A stretch of 64,000 nucleotides of DNA from RH-AL1 sp965277735 (GTDB lineage Bacteria > Pseudomonadota > Alphaproteobacteria > Rhizobiales > Beijerinckiaceae). Each line of letters opens with the position of its first letter. Position 1 is the first letter of the stretch. The stretch lies in contig CBDIDO010000002.1 in assembly GCA_965277735.1 (NCBI GenBank), positions 186,001 through 250,000 on the forward strand, given 5' to 3'. Under the pieces are notes generated by a model. It was given only the letters and a program-made list of their open reading frames with translations, did no database searches and was not told the origin of the DNA. Both the position numbers and the translations under genes were made by a program. Shown in pieces: positions 54,183-62,826 of this stretch.

Positions 54183-54646
54183 GACGCGGCCTCCGCGGCA
54201 TAGGGCGAAGCGATGCCGAGCCGCGCCAGCGCTTGCGCCTCGCGCTGCTCCATCTCCTCGGCATCGGCGTCGTCCTCGTGATCGAATCCCACGAGATGGA
54301 AAACGCCGTGCACGATCATATGCGAGAGATGGTCGGCGAGCGGGCGGCCCTCGTCCTCCGCCTCACGCACGCAGGTCTCGTAGGCGACAACGATGTCGCC
54401 GAGCATCGCGGGATCCGCGGCCGGGAAGGAGAGCACGTTCGTCGCCTTGTCCTTGCCGCGCCAGCGCTGGTTGAGGTCGCGGATGAACGCGTCGTCGCAC
54501 AGCACGAGCGACAGCTCGGCATCGGCTGGAACCTCTGCACCGCTGGCGGCAACAGCGGCGTCGACCGCACTGCGCACGCGCGCGTCGAGGTCGCCAAGCG
54601 CGTTCCAGGCTTCGTGCTCGACCGCAATGTCGATCGCGAGCGTCAT
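54179..54646 (-). CDS. ybeY: Endoribonuclease YbeY (16S rRNA maturation)
   Basis: This 155-aa metal-dependent RNase is involved in 3' maturation of 16S rRNA and ribosome quality control. The zinc site HGxxHLxGxDH is intact as HGVFHLVGFDHEDD near residues 113-126, with LNQRWRGKDKATNVLSFP before it. ATG 54646 lies two bases after the phoH stop, and the end overlaps the corC-like gene. Proximity of phoH and corC-like genes is the standard arrangement. Confidence 0.97.
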   Translation of the reverse strand: MTLAIDIAVEHEAWNALGDLDARVRSAVDAAVAASGAEVPADAELSLVLCDDAFIRDLNQRWRGKDKATNVLSFPAADPAMLGDIVVAYETCVREAEDEGRPLADHLSHMIVHGVFHLVGFDHEDDADAEEMEQREAQALARLGIASPYAAEAAS

Positions 54647-54648
54647 GG

Positions 54649-55740
54649 TCAGGTTGGTTTCCCACCCCCTGCGGAAAAATCGGCGCCGGCGAGCTCTTGA
54701 GCGCGGCGTGTCGCGCCTTCGTAGGCGCCGACGATACGCCGGACCAGATCGTGGCGCACGACATCGCCTTCCTTGAAGACGACGTGGCCGATGCCTTCCA
54801 GCCCCGAGAGCAGCGAGATCGCCTCGGAAAGGCCCGATCGCTGCCCATGCGGCAGATCGATCTGCGTCGGATCGCCGGTGATGATCATCCGCGAGTTCTC
54901 ACCAAGACGGGTGAGGAACATCTTCATCTGCATCGAGGCGGCGTTCTGCGCTTCGTCGAGCAGCACGCAGGCGTTCGACAGCGTGCGCCCGCGCATGAAA
55001 GCGAGCGGCGCGACCTCGATCATGCCGGTCTGCATGCCGCGCTCGACGAGGCGCGGGTCCATGAAATCGTTCAACGCATCGAAGATCGGCCGCAGATAGG
55101 GGTCGACCTTGTCGCGCATGTCGCCGGGGAGGAAGCCGAGCCGCTCGCCAGCTTCGACGGCCGGCCGCGACAGGATGAGCCGCTCGACAACGCCCTGCTC
55201 CAGCAGTGCGACGGCGTAGCCGACGGCGAGCCACGTCTTGCCGGTGCCGGCCGGGCCCTCGGCGAAGACCAACTCGTGCTTCTTCAGCGCCCGCAGGTAG
55301 ACGTTCTGCGCGGCGTTGCGCGCCCGGACGGGGCCGCGCTTGCGCGTCGCGATCTGCTCGAACGGCGTCTTTTCAGAGCCCGCTTCGGCGGTGGCCGGGA
55401 ACAGCACGCCCTGCAGCAGCCCTTCCTGGATCGCGCCGTCGATGTCGCCCATCGAGATCGGCTGGCCGAGCTTGATGCGATCGTAGAGCGTCTGCAGCAC
55501 ACGGCGCGCGCGCTCGCAGGCCTCGGGCGCACCCTTGATCGTCGCCTGGTTGCCGAGGGCATGGCAGACGACGCCGAGGCTGCGCTCGATCCGCGCGAGG
55601 TTCTGGTCGTACTGGCCGAACAGCGCCGAGGCGTGCCGGTTGTCCGGGAACGAGATCGTCAGCTCGCCCGGCTGGGTGCCGGGCAGGGTCGTCGGCGCCG
55701 AGTTCGCCAGGGATGGGACAGCGCGGTTGGGTGATTTCAA
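54649..55740 (-). CDS. phoH: PhoH family ATPase (YbeZ)
   Basis: This 363-aa P-loop protein has Walker A GPAGTGKTWLA, Walker B VLLDEAQNA and MIITGDPTQIDLP, preceded by an N-terminal KH-like region. YbeZ/PhoH proteins act with YbeY in RNA metabolism. The start is TTG 55740, which overlaps the miaB stop (TTGA). No better start codon with a ribosome site was found. The stop lies two bases before the ybeY ATG, so miaB-phoH-ybeY-corC are one tight operon. Confidence 0.96.
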   Translation of the reverse strand: MKSPNRAVPSLANSAPTTLPGTQPGELTISFPDNRHASALFGQYDQNLARIERSLGVVCHALGNQATIKGAPEACERARRVLQTLYDRIKLGQPISMGDIDGAIQEGLLQGVLFPATAEAGSEKTPFEQIATRKRGPVRARNAAQNVYLRALKKHELVFAEGPAGTGKTWLAVGYAVALLEQGVVERLILSRPAVEAGERLGFLPGDMRDKVDPYLRPIFDALNDFMDPRLVERGMQTGMIEVAPLAFMRGRTLSNACVLLDEAQNAASMQMKMFLTRLGENSRMIITGDPTQIDLPHGQRSGLSEAISLLSGLEGIGHVVFKEGDVVRHDLVRRIVGAYEGATRRAQELAGADFSAGGGKPT

Positions 55741-57137
55741 GCCACGGACCTCGCGGGATGGTCGGCCAAAGTTCCGAACAGGGAATTGGGGGCGGTCGCG
55801 TCGATTGTCACCGGCACGATCGTCCCGACATGATGCGGCGCGCCCTCGACCTGCACCTGCTGCAGGTAGGGCGTCTTGCCGGTGAGCTGACCCGGGTGGC
55901 GACCGGGGCGCTCGAGCAGCACGTCGAGCGTGCGCCCGACCGTCGCCGCGTTGAACGCTTGCCGCTGCGCCTCGACCACCGTCTGGAGGCGGGCGAGACG
56001 CTCGCGCATCACGGCCTCGGGCACCTGGTCGGGCATGTCGGCGCCGGGCGTGCCCGGGCGCGGCGAGTATTTGAACGAGAAGGTCGAGGCGAAGCCGACG
56101 GCGCGGATCAGCTCGAGCGTCCCCGCGAAATCGGCTTCGGTCTCGCCGGGGAAGCCGACGATGAAGTCGGACGAGAGCGCGAGGTCGGGCCGCGCCGCGC
56201 GCAACTTGGTGACGAGGTCGAGGTAATGCGCCGCCGTGTGCTTGCGGTTCATCGCCTTCAGGATGCGGTCCGAGCCCGACTGCACCGGGAGGTGCAGGAA
56301 CGGCATCAGCGCCGGCAGGTCGCGATGCGCGGCGACGAGGTCGTCGTCGAGATCGTTGGGGTGGCTCGTCGTGTAGCGCAGCCGGTCCAGGCCCGGGATC
56401 GCAGCGAGGCGCCGGCAGAGCGCGGCGAGCCCGGCGGTGCGGCCCTGTTCGTCTTCGCCATGGTAGCCGTTGACGTTCTGGCCGAGCAGCGTGATCTCGC
56501 GCACCCCCGCCTCGGCGAGCGCGCGCGCTTCGGCGACGATCGCGGCGAACGGCCGCGACAGCTCCGGCCCCCGCGTGTAGGGCACGACGCAGAAGGTGCA
56601 GAACTTGTCGCAGCCTTCCTGGATCGTCAGGAAGGCCGACGGCCCCGTCGCACGCGGCCGTGGCAGGCGGGCGAACTTGTCCTCGAGCTCGAACTCGGTG
56701 TCGACCACCCGCTCGCCCTGCCCCGCCCGCGCCAGCATCTCCGGCAAGCGGTGGTAGCTCTGCGGGCCGACGACGACGTCGACGGCGCGCTCGCGGCGCA
56801 GGATCTCGCCGCCCTCGGCCTGGGCGACGCAGCCGGCGACGACGATCTTGGTCTCGCGTCCCGCCGCGGCGCGCTCCGCCTTCATCAGGCGCAGCTTGCC
56901 CAGCTCGGAGAAGATCTTTTCTGTCGCCCGCTCGCGGATATGGCAGGTGTTGAGGACGACGAGGTCGGCCTCCTCGACCTGCGCGGTCTCGGCATAGCCG
57001 CCGTCGCCGAGGAGATCGCCCATCCGCTGCGCGTCATAGACGTTCATCTGGCAGCCGTAGGATTTGACGAAGACCTTGCGGTGACCCGCCCGGCTGGCCG
57101 TCGCCTCGTCCCGTCGCTGCTCCTCGAACTTCGTCAT
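55737..57137 (-). CDS. miaB: tRNA-2-methylthio-N6-dimethylallyladenosine synthase
   Basis: This radical SAM methylthiotransferase modifies A37 of tRNAs reading UNN codons. The 466-aa protein has an N-terminal auxiliary-cluster domain (KSYGCQMNVYDAQRM, NTCHIRERATEK, VVAGCVAQ), the radical SAM motif CDKFCTFC with VVPYTRG, and a C-terminal TRAM domain. ATG 57137 is used; a TTG at 57158 would add seven residues. It is the first gene of the leftward block, and 274 bp separate it from the next gene on the other strand. Confidence 0.97.
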   Translation of the reverse strand: MTKFEEQRRDEATASRAGHRKVFVKSYGCQMNVYDAQRMGDLLGDGGYAETAQVEEADLVVLNTCHIRERATEKIFSELGKLRLMKAERAAAGRETKIVVAGCVAQAEGGEILRRERAVDVVVGPQSYHRLPEMLARAGQGERVVDTEFELEDKFARLPRPRATGPSAFLTIQEGCDKFCTFCVVPYTRGPELSRPFAAIVAEARALAEAGVREITLLGQNVNGYHGEDEQGRTAGLAALCRRLAAIPGLDRLRYTTSHPNDLDDDLVAAHRDLPALMPFLHLPVQSGSDRILKAMNRKHTAAHYLDLVTKLRAARPDLALSSDFIVGFPGETEADFAGTLELIRAVGFASTFSFKYSPRPGTPGADMPDQVPEAVMRERLARLQTVVEAQRQAFNAATVGRTLDVLLERPGRHPGQLTGKTPYLQQVQVEGAPHHVGTIVPVTIDATAPNSLFGTLADHPARSVA

Positions 57138-57411
57138 CGCACCCGCTGTGGCGCGCAAGCGCCGGATATCCGCCCCGTTCTAAGGCCTTTTGGGGCCGAA
57201 GAGAACCGCCTTTCCCGCGATTCCGGGCGGTCGAGGCGGTCGCCAACACCCGTTTTTCGGTCGGGCGCCCTGGGTCAGCGCTGGTGCCGCGCGCAATTGA
57301 CTGACGGTCGGCACCGCAGCCCCTCGATGCGGTCTTCAGCCGGTGCCTTGATTGGCCGTCTCGTTAAGGTCTTCGTGTTCACTGTGGAAGACGCTTCATC
57401 AGACGACCTCC

Positions 57412-57666
57412 ATGCCGAACTGGCAAATCATCACAGTGTTCTGCTTCGCTTTCGCAGCGGCGTTGTATTTCAAGTTCATTCTGCCCGATCCCGATCGTGG
57501 CGACTTTGCCTCAGACGCGATGGACTCGCGGATGGCACGGCTCGAGCGCTATCGGATGGAGCATGGAGCCTGCGTCTATTGCGGCGAGCCGCTTCCGCAC
57601 GAGAGGGTCGCGAGCACGCTGACCCCTTCCGTGTGCCCGCACTGCAGCATCGATTTCAGCAACTGA
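57412..57666 (+). CDS. Small membrane zinc-ribbon protein, hypothetical
   Basis: This 84-aa protein has one N-terminal hydrophobic helix (WQIITVFCFAFAAALYFKFI) and a C-terminal domain with two CxxC pairs (CVYCGE and CPHC), spaced like a zinc ribbon. ATG 57412 has no strong ribosome site. The frame is open upstream to 57352 without a better start. No family is recognised. The layout resembles small membrane-tethered zinc-ribbon proteins such as DUF983-like ones but is not the same. It is flanked by the miaB promoter region and panD. Confidence 0.6.
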   Translation: MPNWQIITVFCFAFAAALYFKFILPDPDRGDFASDAMDSRMARLERYRMEHGACVYCGEPLPHERVASTLTPSVCPHCSIDFSN

Positions 57667-57743
57667 TCCAGTTCTGTCCTCAGCAACCTTCCCTCGCAGC
57701 ACCGCGCCGGATATAGGGCGCGCGGAAACAAGGGGACCGATGC

Positions 57744-58115
57744 ATGCGCTGGGTCATGCGCTCGAAGCTGCACAATGCCATCGTGACCGAGGCCAACCTT
57801 GCCTATGTCGGGTCGATCACCATCGACGAGGACCTGCTCGACGCCGTCGGGCTGTGGCCGGGCGAGAAGGTGCTGGTCGTGTCCAACACGTCCGGTGCGC
57901 GGCTTGAGACCTACACGATCGCCGGCGCCCGCGGCTCGCACGCCATCTGCATGAAAGGCGCCGCCGCCCATCTGATCGGCGAGGGCGAGCAGATCATCGT
58001 CATGGGCTTCGAGCTGGTCGACCACCTGGTACAGGCCTCGGTGGTGGTGCTCGACGCGACGAATCGCATCCTGCAGCGGATCGAGGAAAAGCCGGGCCAG
58101 TTCACGGACGCCTGA
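57744..58115 (+). CDS. panD: Aspartate 1-decarboxylase with an unusual residue at the conserved Asn position
   Basis: This pyruvoyl-dependent enzyme makes beta-alanine for pantothenate. The 123-aa proenzyme has the self-cleavage pair G23-S24 (YVGSITID), catalytic Lys8 (RSKLHNAIVT), Tyr21, and the TYTIAGARGS segment with the conserved Thr and Tyr. The family sequence NGAAAH appears here as K71-GAAAHLI, so the Asn equivalent to N72 of E. coli PanD is replaced by Lys. The ATG at 57744 has AGGGGACC upstream; ATG 57756 is an alternative. Function is likely but not assured. Confidence 0.9.
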   Translation: MRWVMRSKLHNAIVTEANLAYVGSITIDEDLLDAVGLWPGEKVLVVSNTSGARLETYTIAGARGSHAICMKGAAAHLIGEGEQIIVMGFELVDHLVQASVVVLDATNRILQRIEEKPGQFTDA

Positions 58116-58177
58116 CCAGATTCCACTAGGCACCGCCGCCTCTCTCGCCCATGGTTGGCGCGCAACTGGAGCCGGCG

Positions 58178-59236
58178 ATGCGCGTATTGGGGATTGAGAC
58201 GACCTGCGACGAGACCTCGGCGGCGATCGTCGAGCGCAAGCCGGACGGGTCGGGCGAGATCCTCTCCAACGAGATCATGAGCCAGATCAAGCAGCACGCG
58301 GCCTACGGCGGCGTGGTGCCGGAGATCGCCGCACGCGCCCATGTCGAGGTGCTCGATCGTCTCATCGCCCGCGCCGTCGCGACTGCCGGCATGAAGATGA
58401 AGGACATCGACGCCGTCGCCGCGGCGGCCGGCCCGGGGCTGATCGGCGGGGTGCTGGTCGGCCTCACCGCCGGCAAGGCGATGGCGCTGGCGCTGCGCAA
58501 GCCGTTCGTGGCCGTGAACCACCTGGAGGCGCACGCGCTGACGCCGCGGCTGACCGACGGCGTCGCCTTCCCCTATCTGCTGCTGCTCGTTTCGGGCGGC
58601 CACACGCAGCTCGTCGCGGTGCGCGGCGTCGGCGATTACGTGAGGCTCGGCGCCACCGTCGACGACGCGGTGGGCGAGGCCTTCGACAAGGTGGCCAAGC
58701 TCCTTGGCCTGCCCTACCCCGGCGGCCCGCTGATCGAGCGCCACGCGGCCGAGGGCAACCCCGAGCGCTACGCCTTCCCGCGGCCGATGGCGGGACGACC
58801 GAAGCCCGACTTCTCGCTCTCCGGCCTCAAGACCGCGGTGCGGATCGAGGCCGAAAAGGCGGCGCCGCTGACCGCGACCGACGTCAACGACATCTGCGCC
58901 TCGTTCCAGGCCGCCGTCGTCGACATGATCATCGACCGCATCCGCGTGGCGACGCGGCTGTTCCGCGAGAAGATCGGCCCCTGCTCCGCCATCGTCGCCG
59001 CCGGCGGCGTCGCCGCCAACGACGCGCTGCGCCGCGCGATGGCGCGCTATTGCGGCGAGGCCGGCGTCACGCTGGTCATCCCGCCGCCGAAGCTCTGCAC
59101 GGACAACGGCGCGATGATCGCCTGGGCCGGCATCGAGCGGCTGGCGATGAACCTAGTCGACGATATGACCTTCGCCGCGCGGCCGCGCTGGCCGCTCGAT
59201 GCAAACGCGGAAGCCGCGCACCACGGGAAGGCGTAG
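58178..59236 (+). CDS. tsaD: tRNA N6-adenosine threonylcarbamoyltransferase TsaD
   Basis: This 352-aa enzyme transfers threonylcarbamoyl to A37 of ANN-reading tRNAs, with TsaB and TsaE. It has the ASKHA ATPase fold: LGIETTCDETSAAIVE phosphate-1 loop, metal-binding HxxxH in VNHLEAHAL, VSGGHTQLV and the VAAGGVAANDALR adenosine region. ATG 58178 has GGAG upstream; an ORF start at 58151 would add nine residues. panD ends 62 bp upstream. In relatives tsaD is commonly next to gpsA, which lies 0.6 kb downstream here. Confidence 0.97.
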   Translation: MRVLGIETTCDETSAAIVERKPDGSGEILSNEIMSQIKQHAAYGGVVPEIAARAHVEVLDRLIARAVATAGMKMKDIDAVAAAAGPGLIGGVLVGLTAGKAMALALRKPFVAVNHLEAHALTPRLTDGVAFPYLLLLVSGGHTQLVAVRGVGDYVRLGATVDDAVGEAFDKVAKLLGLPYPGGPLIERHAAEGNPERYAFPRPMAGRPKPDFSLSGLKTAVRIEAEKAAPLTATDVNDICASFQAAVVDMIIDRIRVATRLFREKIGPCSAIVAAGGVAANDALRRAMARYCGEAGVTLVIPPPKLCTDNGAMIAWAGIERLAMNLVDDMTFAARPRWPLDANAEAAHHGKA

Positions 59237-59247
59237 GGCCAGAGCTG

Positions 59248-59631
59248 CTACCAGCGGCCTCTGCGGCGGTTCCAGGCGTAGAGCAGATCGGCAAACCGAT
59301 CGTAGCAGAGCGCCGCGAGCGGATGCACGATCGGGCGTTCAACGAGCCAGGCGAGCCATCCGTCGCCCGGCGTCCGCCGCCAGATGGCCGCGGCGCAGTC
59401 GATGCCGACGTGGAGCGTGCCGTCGCCATCGACAGCGTGGAGGCGGCGCCGCACATCGTTCAAGGTCGCGGCGTAGGGTTGCAGCGCATCGGGCTCGACG
59501 TTGATGTCGCGAAAGCTGATCGCTCCGGCGCGTGCCGCTTGGACGAGACGGTTACGCTGAAAATCGATGCCGGCGTCACAGACCGGGCACTTCGTGTTGT
59601 AGTACACCGTCAGCGGGGCCGGGATCGCCAT
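59248..59631 (-). CDS. DCC family (DUF393) thiol-disulfide oxidoreductase-like protein
   Basis: This 127-aa protein has the family opening TVYYNTKCPVCDAGIDF with the CxxC pair (CPVC), and ISFRDINVEPDAL and VGIDCAAAIWRRTPGDGWL, typical of DCC (DUF393) proteins. Members are thioredoxin-fold-like with undetermined substrates. It converges on tsaD with 11 bp between. Upstream of its ATG lies the dyad at 59643-59664, so its expression is probably regulated. Confidence 0.9.
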   Translation of the reverse strand: MAIPAPLTVYYNTKCPVCDAGIDFQRNRLVQAARAGAISFRDINVEPDALQPYAATLNDVRRRLHAVDGDGTLHVGIDCAAAIWRRTPGDGWLAWLVERPIVHPLAALCYDRFADLLYAWNRRRGRW

Positions 59632-59642
59632 TTACGCCTCAC

Positions 59643-59664
59643 TATTTAGCTAATTGACTAAATA
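59643..59664. promoter_or_regulatory. AT-rich inverted repeat upstream of the DCC gene, candidate operator
   Basis: A perfect 7-bp inverted repeat, TATTTAG at 59643-59649 and CTAAATA at 59658-59664, has an 8-bp spacer CTAATTGA. It starts 11 bp before the ATG of the leftward DCC gene in a region far AT-richer than the window. This looks like a dimeric repressor site of MarR/ArsR/TetR type, with no such regulator gene in the window. Confidence 0.45.
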
Positions 59665-59798
59665 ACAAACAGACCGACACGTCAATCGTTTCCAGCCACC
59701 CAGCGGTGTGTGATTCGCCGCATCGGCTTTGACGCCTGGCTCGACATCCCTGCCGAAACGTCGCATCACCATCCTCCTGATTTCGCTGGAGTCCGGCC

Positions 59799-60785
59799 AT
59801 GCGCCGCATCGCGGTTCTCGGAGCCGGCGCCTGGGGCACGGCGCTGGCCAACCTCGCCGCCCGGGCGGGCGCCGAGACGACGCTTTGGGGCCGCGAGCCA
59901 AGCCACGTCGCCGAGATGGCGGCGACCGGCGTCAACGCGCGCCGGCTGCCCGGCATCCCGCTGGTGCCCGGCGTCGCGCCGACCAACGACCTCGCCGCCG
60001 CGGCCGAGGCGGAGATCGTGCTGCTCGCCGTGCCCGCGCAATCGCTCCGCCAGATGGCCGAGCGCGCCCGCCCGCATCTCGCGGCGGGCACCCCCGTCAT
60101 CGCCTGCGCGAAGGGCATCGAGCGCAACACCGGCCGCTATATGAGCGAGGTGATCGAGGACGTGTTGCCGGGCCACCCGCCGGCCGTGCTCTCCGGCCCC
60201 AGCTTCGCCGAGGACGTCGCGCGCGGCATGCCGACCGCGGTCACCCTCGCCGCGCAGGACAATGCGCGCGCCAAAACGCTCTCCATGGCGCTCTCCGCAC
60301 CCTGGTTCCGGCTCTACCATTCGAATGATCTGCGCGGCGTCGAGATCGGCGGGGCGACGAAGAACGTGCTGGCGATCGCCTGCGGCATCGCAGCCGGCAA
60401 GGGCTTCGGCGCAAGCGCAGGCGCGGCCCTGATTGCGCGCGGCTTCGCCGAGCTGTCGCGCTTCGGGATGGCCAACGGGGCGCGGCCGGGCACGCTCACC
60501 GGGCTGTCGGGACTCGGCGATCTCGTGCTCACCTGCGGCTCGACGCAGTCGCGCAACTTCTCGTTCGGCCGCGCGCTCGGCGAGGGCATGGCCATCGAGA
60601 CGGCGAAAGCGAAGATCGGCACCGTCGAGGGCGCGATGACCTGCGCGATCCTCTGCGAGCTGGCGCAGAAGGACGGAATCGAGATGCCGATCGCCCAGGC
60701 GGTCGACGCCGTGCTGACCGGCCGCGCCACCGTCGACGCGATGATCGACGCGCTGCTCGCGCGGCCCGCGCGGCCGGATGCATAA
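59799..60785 (+). CDS. gpsA: NAD(P)-dependent glycerol-3-phosphate dehydrogenase
   Basis: This 328-aa enzyme reduces dihydroxyacetone phosphate to sn-glycerol-3-phosphate for phospholipid synthesis. It has the Rossmann opening IAVLGAGAWGTALANLAAR, KGIERNTGRYMSEV, PAVLSGPSFAEDVA, VEIGGATKNVLAIACGIAAG with the catalytic Lys, and TGLSGLGDLVLTCGSTQSRN. All are GpsA signatures. It lies 0.56 kb beyond tsaD, separated by the oppositely oriented DCC gene, and is followed after 11 bp by an EVE-domain gene. Confidence 0.97.
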   Translation: MRRIAVLGAGAWGTALANLAARAGAETTLWGREPSHVAEMAATGVNARRLPGIPLVPGVAPTNDLAAAAEAEIVLLAVPAQSLRQMAERARPHLAAGTPVIACAKGIERNTGRYMSEVIEDVLPGHPPAVLSGPSFAEDVARGMPTAVTLAAQDNARAKTLSMALSAPWFRLYHSNDLRGVEIGGATKNVLAIACGIAAGKGFGASAGAALIARGFAELSRFGMANGARPGTLTGLSGLGDLVLTCGSTQSRNFSFGRALGEGMAIETAKAKIGTVEGAMTCAILCELAQKDGIEMPIAQAVDAVLTGRATVDAMIDALLARPARPDA

Positions 60786-60796
60786 AGGGGGGCGCC

Positions 60797-61210
60797 ATGG
60801 CGCATTGGCTGGTGAAGAGCGAGCCGGATTCGTGGTCCTGGCAGCAGATGGTCAAAGCGGGCAAGAAGGGCACGCATTGGAATGGCGTGCGCAACCACGT
60901 CGCCAAGAAGAACCTGATGACGATGGCGCTCGGCGACGAGGCGTTCTTCTACCATTCGAACGAGGGCAAGGAGATCGTCGGCATCGTCGCGGTGACGAGG
61001 CTTTATTACCCCGACCCCTCGGACGAGAGCGGCAAGTTCGGCATGGTCGACGTCCGCGCGGTGAAGCCCGTGCCGAAGCCGGTGACGCTCGTCGCGATCA
61101 AGGCCGAGCCGAAGCTCGCCAAGATGATGCTGGTCGCCAACTCGCGGCTGTCCGTCCAGCCGGTGACGGACGCAGAATGGGCGTTCGTGTGCGAGATGGG
61201 CGGGCTGTAA
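60797..61210 (+). CDS. EVE domain protein
   Basis: This 137-aa PUA-like fold protein has AHWLVKSEPDSWSWQQMV, WNGVRNHVAKKNLM and GDEAFFYHSNEGKEIVGIV, the EVE hallmarks, with WNGVRN forming part of a pocket that in the family recognises modified bases or thymidylate-like ligands. Its biological role is not defined. It lies 11 bp after gpsA and converges on fmt with four bases between. The gpsA-EVE pairing is recurrent in alphaproteobacteria. Confidence 0.94.
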   Translation: MAHWLVKSEPDSWSWQQMVKAGKKGTHWNGVRNHVAKKNLMTMALGDEAFFYHSNEGKEIVGIVAVTRLYYPDPSDESGKFGMVDVRAVKPVPKPVTLVAIKAEPKLAKMMLVANSRLSVQPVTDAEWAFVCEMGGL

Positions 61211-61214
61211 GCCT

Positions 61215-62141
61215 CTAGAGCCGCGTGCCCGGCGCCAACTTTGTTCCCCGCAGGAACGCATCCGCACTCATTGGCGCCTTGCCCGCGCGCTGTACCTCGA
61301 GCACCCGCACCGCGCCCTCGCCACACGCGATGGTCAACTGATCGTCGAGCACCGTGCCGGGCTCGCCGGTCCCCGCGACGCGCGCCGCGCGGAGGATCTT
61401 CAGCCGCTCCGGCCCTTTGCCGAGGTCGGGCTCGATGAACGCGCCGGGAAACGGCGACAGGCCGCGGATGAGATCGTGCAAGCGCGCGGCGGGCTCGCGC
61501 CAGTCGATGCGCGCCTCGGCCTTGTCGATCTTGGCGGCATAGACCACTCCCTCTTCCGCCTGCGGGCGCAAGCCCAGCGTGCCATCGGCGAGTTGCGCCA
61601 GCGCCCACACCATCAGCGCCGCGCCGGCCTCCGCGAGCGTGTCGTGCATGTCGCCAGCCGTCGCCTCGGGCGGGATCGGAACGCGTTGCTCCAGCGCGAT
61701 CGGGCCGGTGTCGAGGCCCTCCTCCATGCGCATGATCGCCGCCGCCGTCTCGGTGTCGCCGGCGATGATCGGGCGCTGGATCGGCGCGGCGCCGCGCCAG
61801 CGCGGCAGCAGCGAAGGGTGCAGGTTGAAGCAGCCGTGCCGCGGCGCCTGCAGGATCGGCAGCGGCAGAAGCAGCCCGTAACCGACGACCACCGCCGCCT
61901 CGAGATCGAGCGCGGCGAAACGCGCCGCCTCGGCCGCGTCGCGCAGGGTGCGAGGGGTCGCGACCGCAAGCCCTAGTTCGTCGGCACGCGCATGGACGGG
62001 CGAGGGCGTCAGCGTCAGGCCGCGGCGCCCAGCCGGCTTCGGCGCGCGCGTGTACACGGCGACGATGTCGTGGCCGGCTTCATGCAGCGCCGAGAGCGTC
62101 GGCAGCGCGAAGGCGGGCGTGCCGAGGAAGGCGATCCGCAA
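61215..62141 (-). CDS. fmt: Methionyl-tRNA formyltransferase
   Basis: This 308-aa enzyme formylates initiator methionyl-tRNA. It has FLGTPAFALPTLSAL, the family N-terminus, and the catalytic signature FNLHPSLLPRWRGAAPIQRPI with Asn, His and the downstream Asp in GLDTGPI. It is co-oriented with def 27 bp upstream, the usual def-fmt pair acting on initiation and removal of the formyl group. The start is ATG 62141. Confidence 0.97.
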   Translation of the reverse strand: MRIAFLGTPAFALPTLSALHEAGHDIVAVYTRAPKPAGRRGLTLTPSPVHARADELGLAVATPRTLRDAAEAARFAALDLEAAVVVGYGLLLPLPILQAPRHGCFNLHPSLLPRWRGAAPIQRPIIAGDTETAAAIMRMEEGLDTGPIALEQRVPIPPEATAGDMHDTLAEAGAALMVWALAQLADGTLGLRPQAEEGVVYAAKIDKAEARIDWREPAARLHDLIRGLSPFPGAFIEPDLGKGPERLKILRAARVAGTGEPGTVLDDQLTIACGEGAVRVLEVQRAGKAPMSADAFLRGTKLAPGTRL

Positions 62142-62168
62142 GTTATGCCTCCGGCGACAGTGACGGCG

Positions 62169-62696
62169 CTAGACGTCCTGCGTCTCGCGCGCCGCCTTCT
62201 CGAATTTCTTGATCACGCGGTTGCGCTTGAGCCGCGACAGATAGTCGATGAAGAGCACGCCGTTGAGATGATCGATCTCGTGCTGGATGCAGACGGCAAG
62301 GATGCCTTCCGCCTCGATCGACCTGGGCTTGCCGTCGCGGTCGAGGAAGTCGACGCGGATCACGGCAGGGCGCTCGACGTCCTCGTAGTAATCGGGAATC
62401 GACAGGCAGCCCTCCTCGTGGACCGCGGTCTCTTCCGATTCGTAGGTGATCTCGGGGTTGATCAGCACCATCGGGTCGGCGGTCGCGTCCTCGTCGCGAC
62501 GCTTGGCGACGTCGAGCACGACGACGCGGCGCAGCACACCGATCTGCGGCGCGGCGAGGCCGATGCCCGGCGCCTTGTACATCGTCTCGAACATGTCCTC
62601 GACGAGCCCGCGCACCTCGTCGTCGACGTGGATGATGGGCTCGGCGGTCTGGCGCAGCTTGGCATCGGGAATGACGAGGATCGGTCGGCGGGCCAT
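62169..62696 (-). CDS. def: Peptide deformylase
   Basis: This 175-aa metalloenzyme removes the formyl group from nascent proteins. The three motifs are intact: GIGLAAPQIG, EGCLSIP with the metal-binding Cys, and QHEIDHLNG with both metal-binding His and the catalytic Glu. ATG 62696 (ARRPILVIPD) is chosen; an upstream TTG at 62705 adds three residues. def and fmt are in a leftward operon. Confidence 0.97.
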   Translation of the reverse strand: MARRPILVIPDAKLRQTAEPIIHVDDEVRGLVEDMFETMYKAPGIGLAAPQIGVLRRVVVLDVAKRRDEDATADPMVLINPEITYESEETAVHEEGCLSIPDYYEDVERPAVIRVDFLDRDGKPRSIEAEGILAVCIQHEIDHLNGVLFIDYLSRLKRNRVIKKFEKAARETQDV

Positions 62697-62826
62697 GGGC
62701 TTCAACTAACGGGCTTCACTTGGACGGCGGATGCCCGAGATAAGCGTGGGGCGCGGCGAGGTCAATTTGAGCCGACGCTGCCGACAGGCGCTCACCAGCC
62801 TTCTGATGCTCTGAGGAGAGAACGAC

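Noticed and set aside
55713..57716. 667-aa plus-strand open frame opposite miaB
   Set aside because: It is antisense to a well-supported miaB and its translation is repetitive Arg/Ala/Asp without any family signature.
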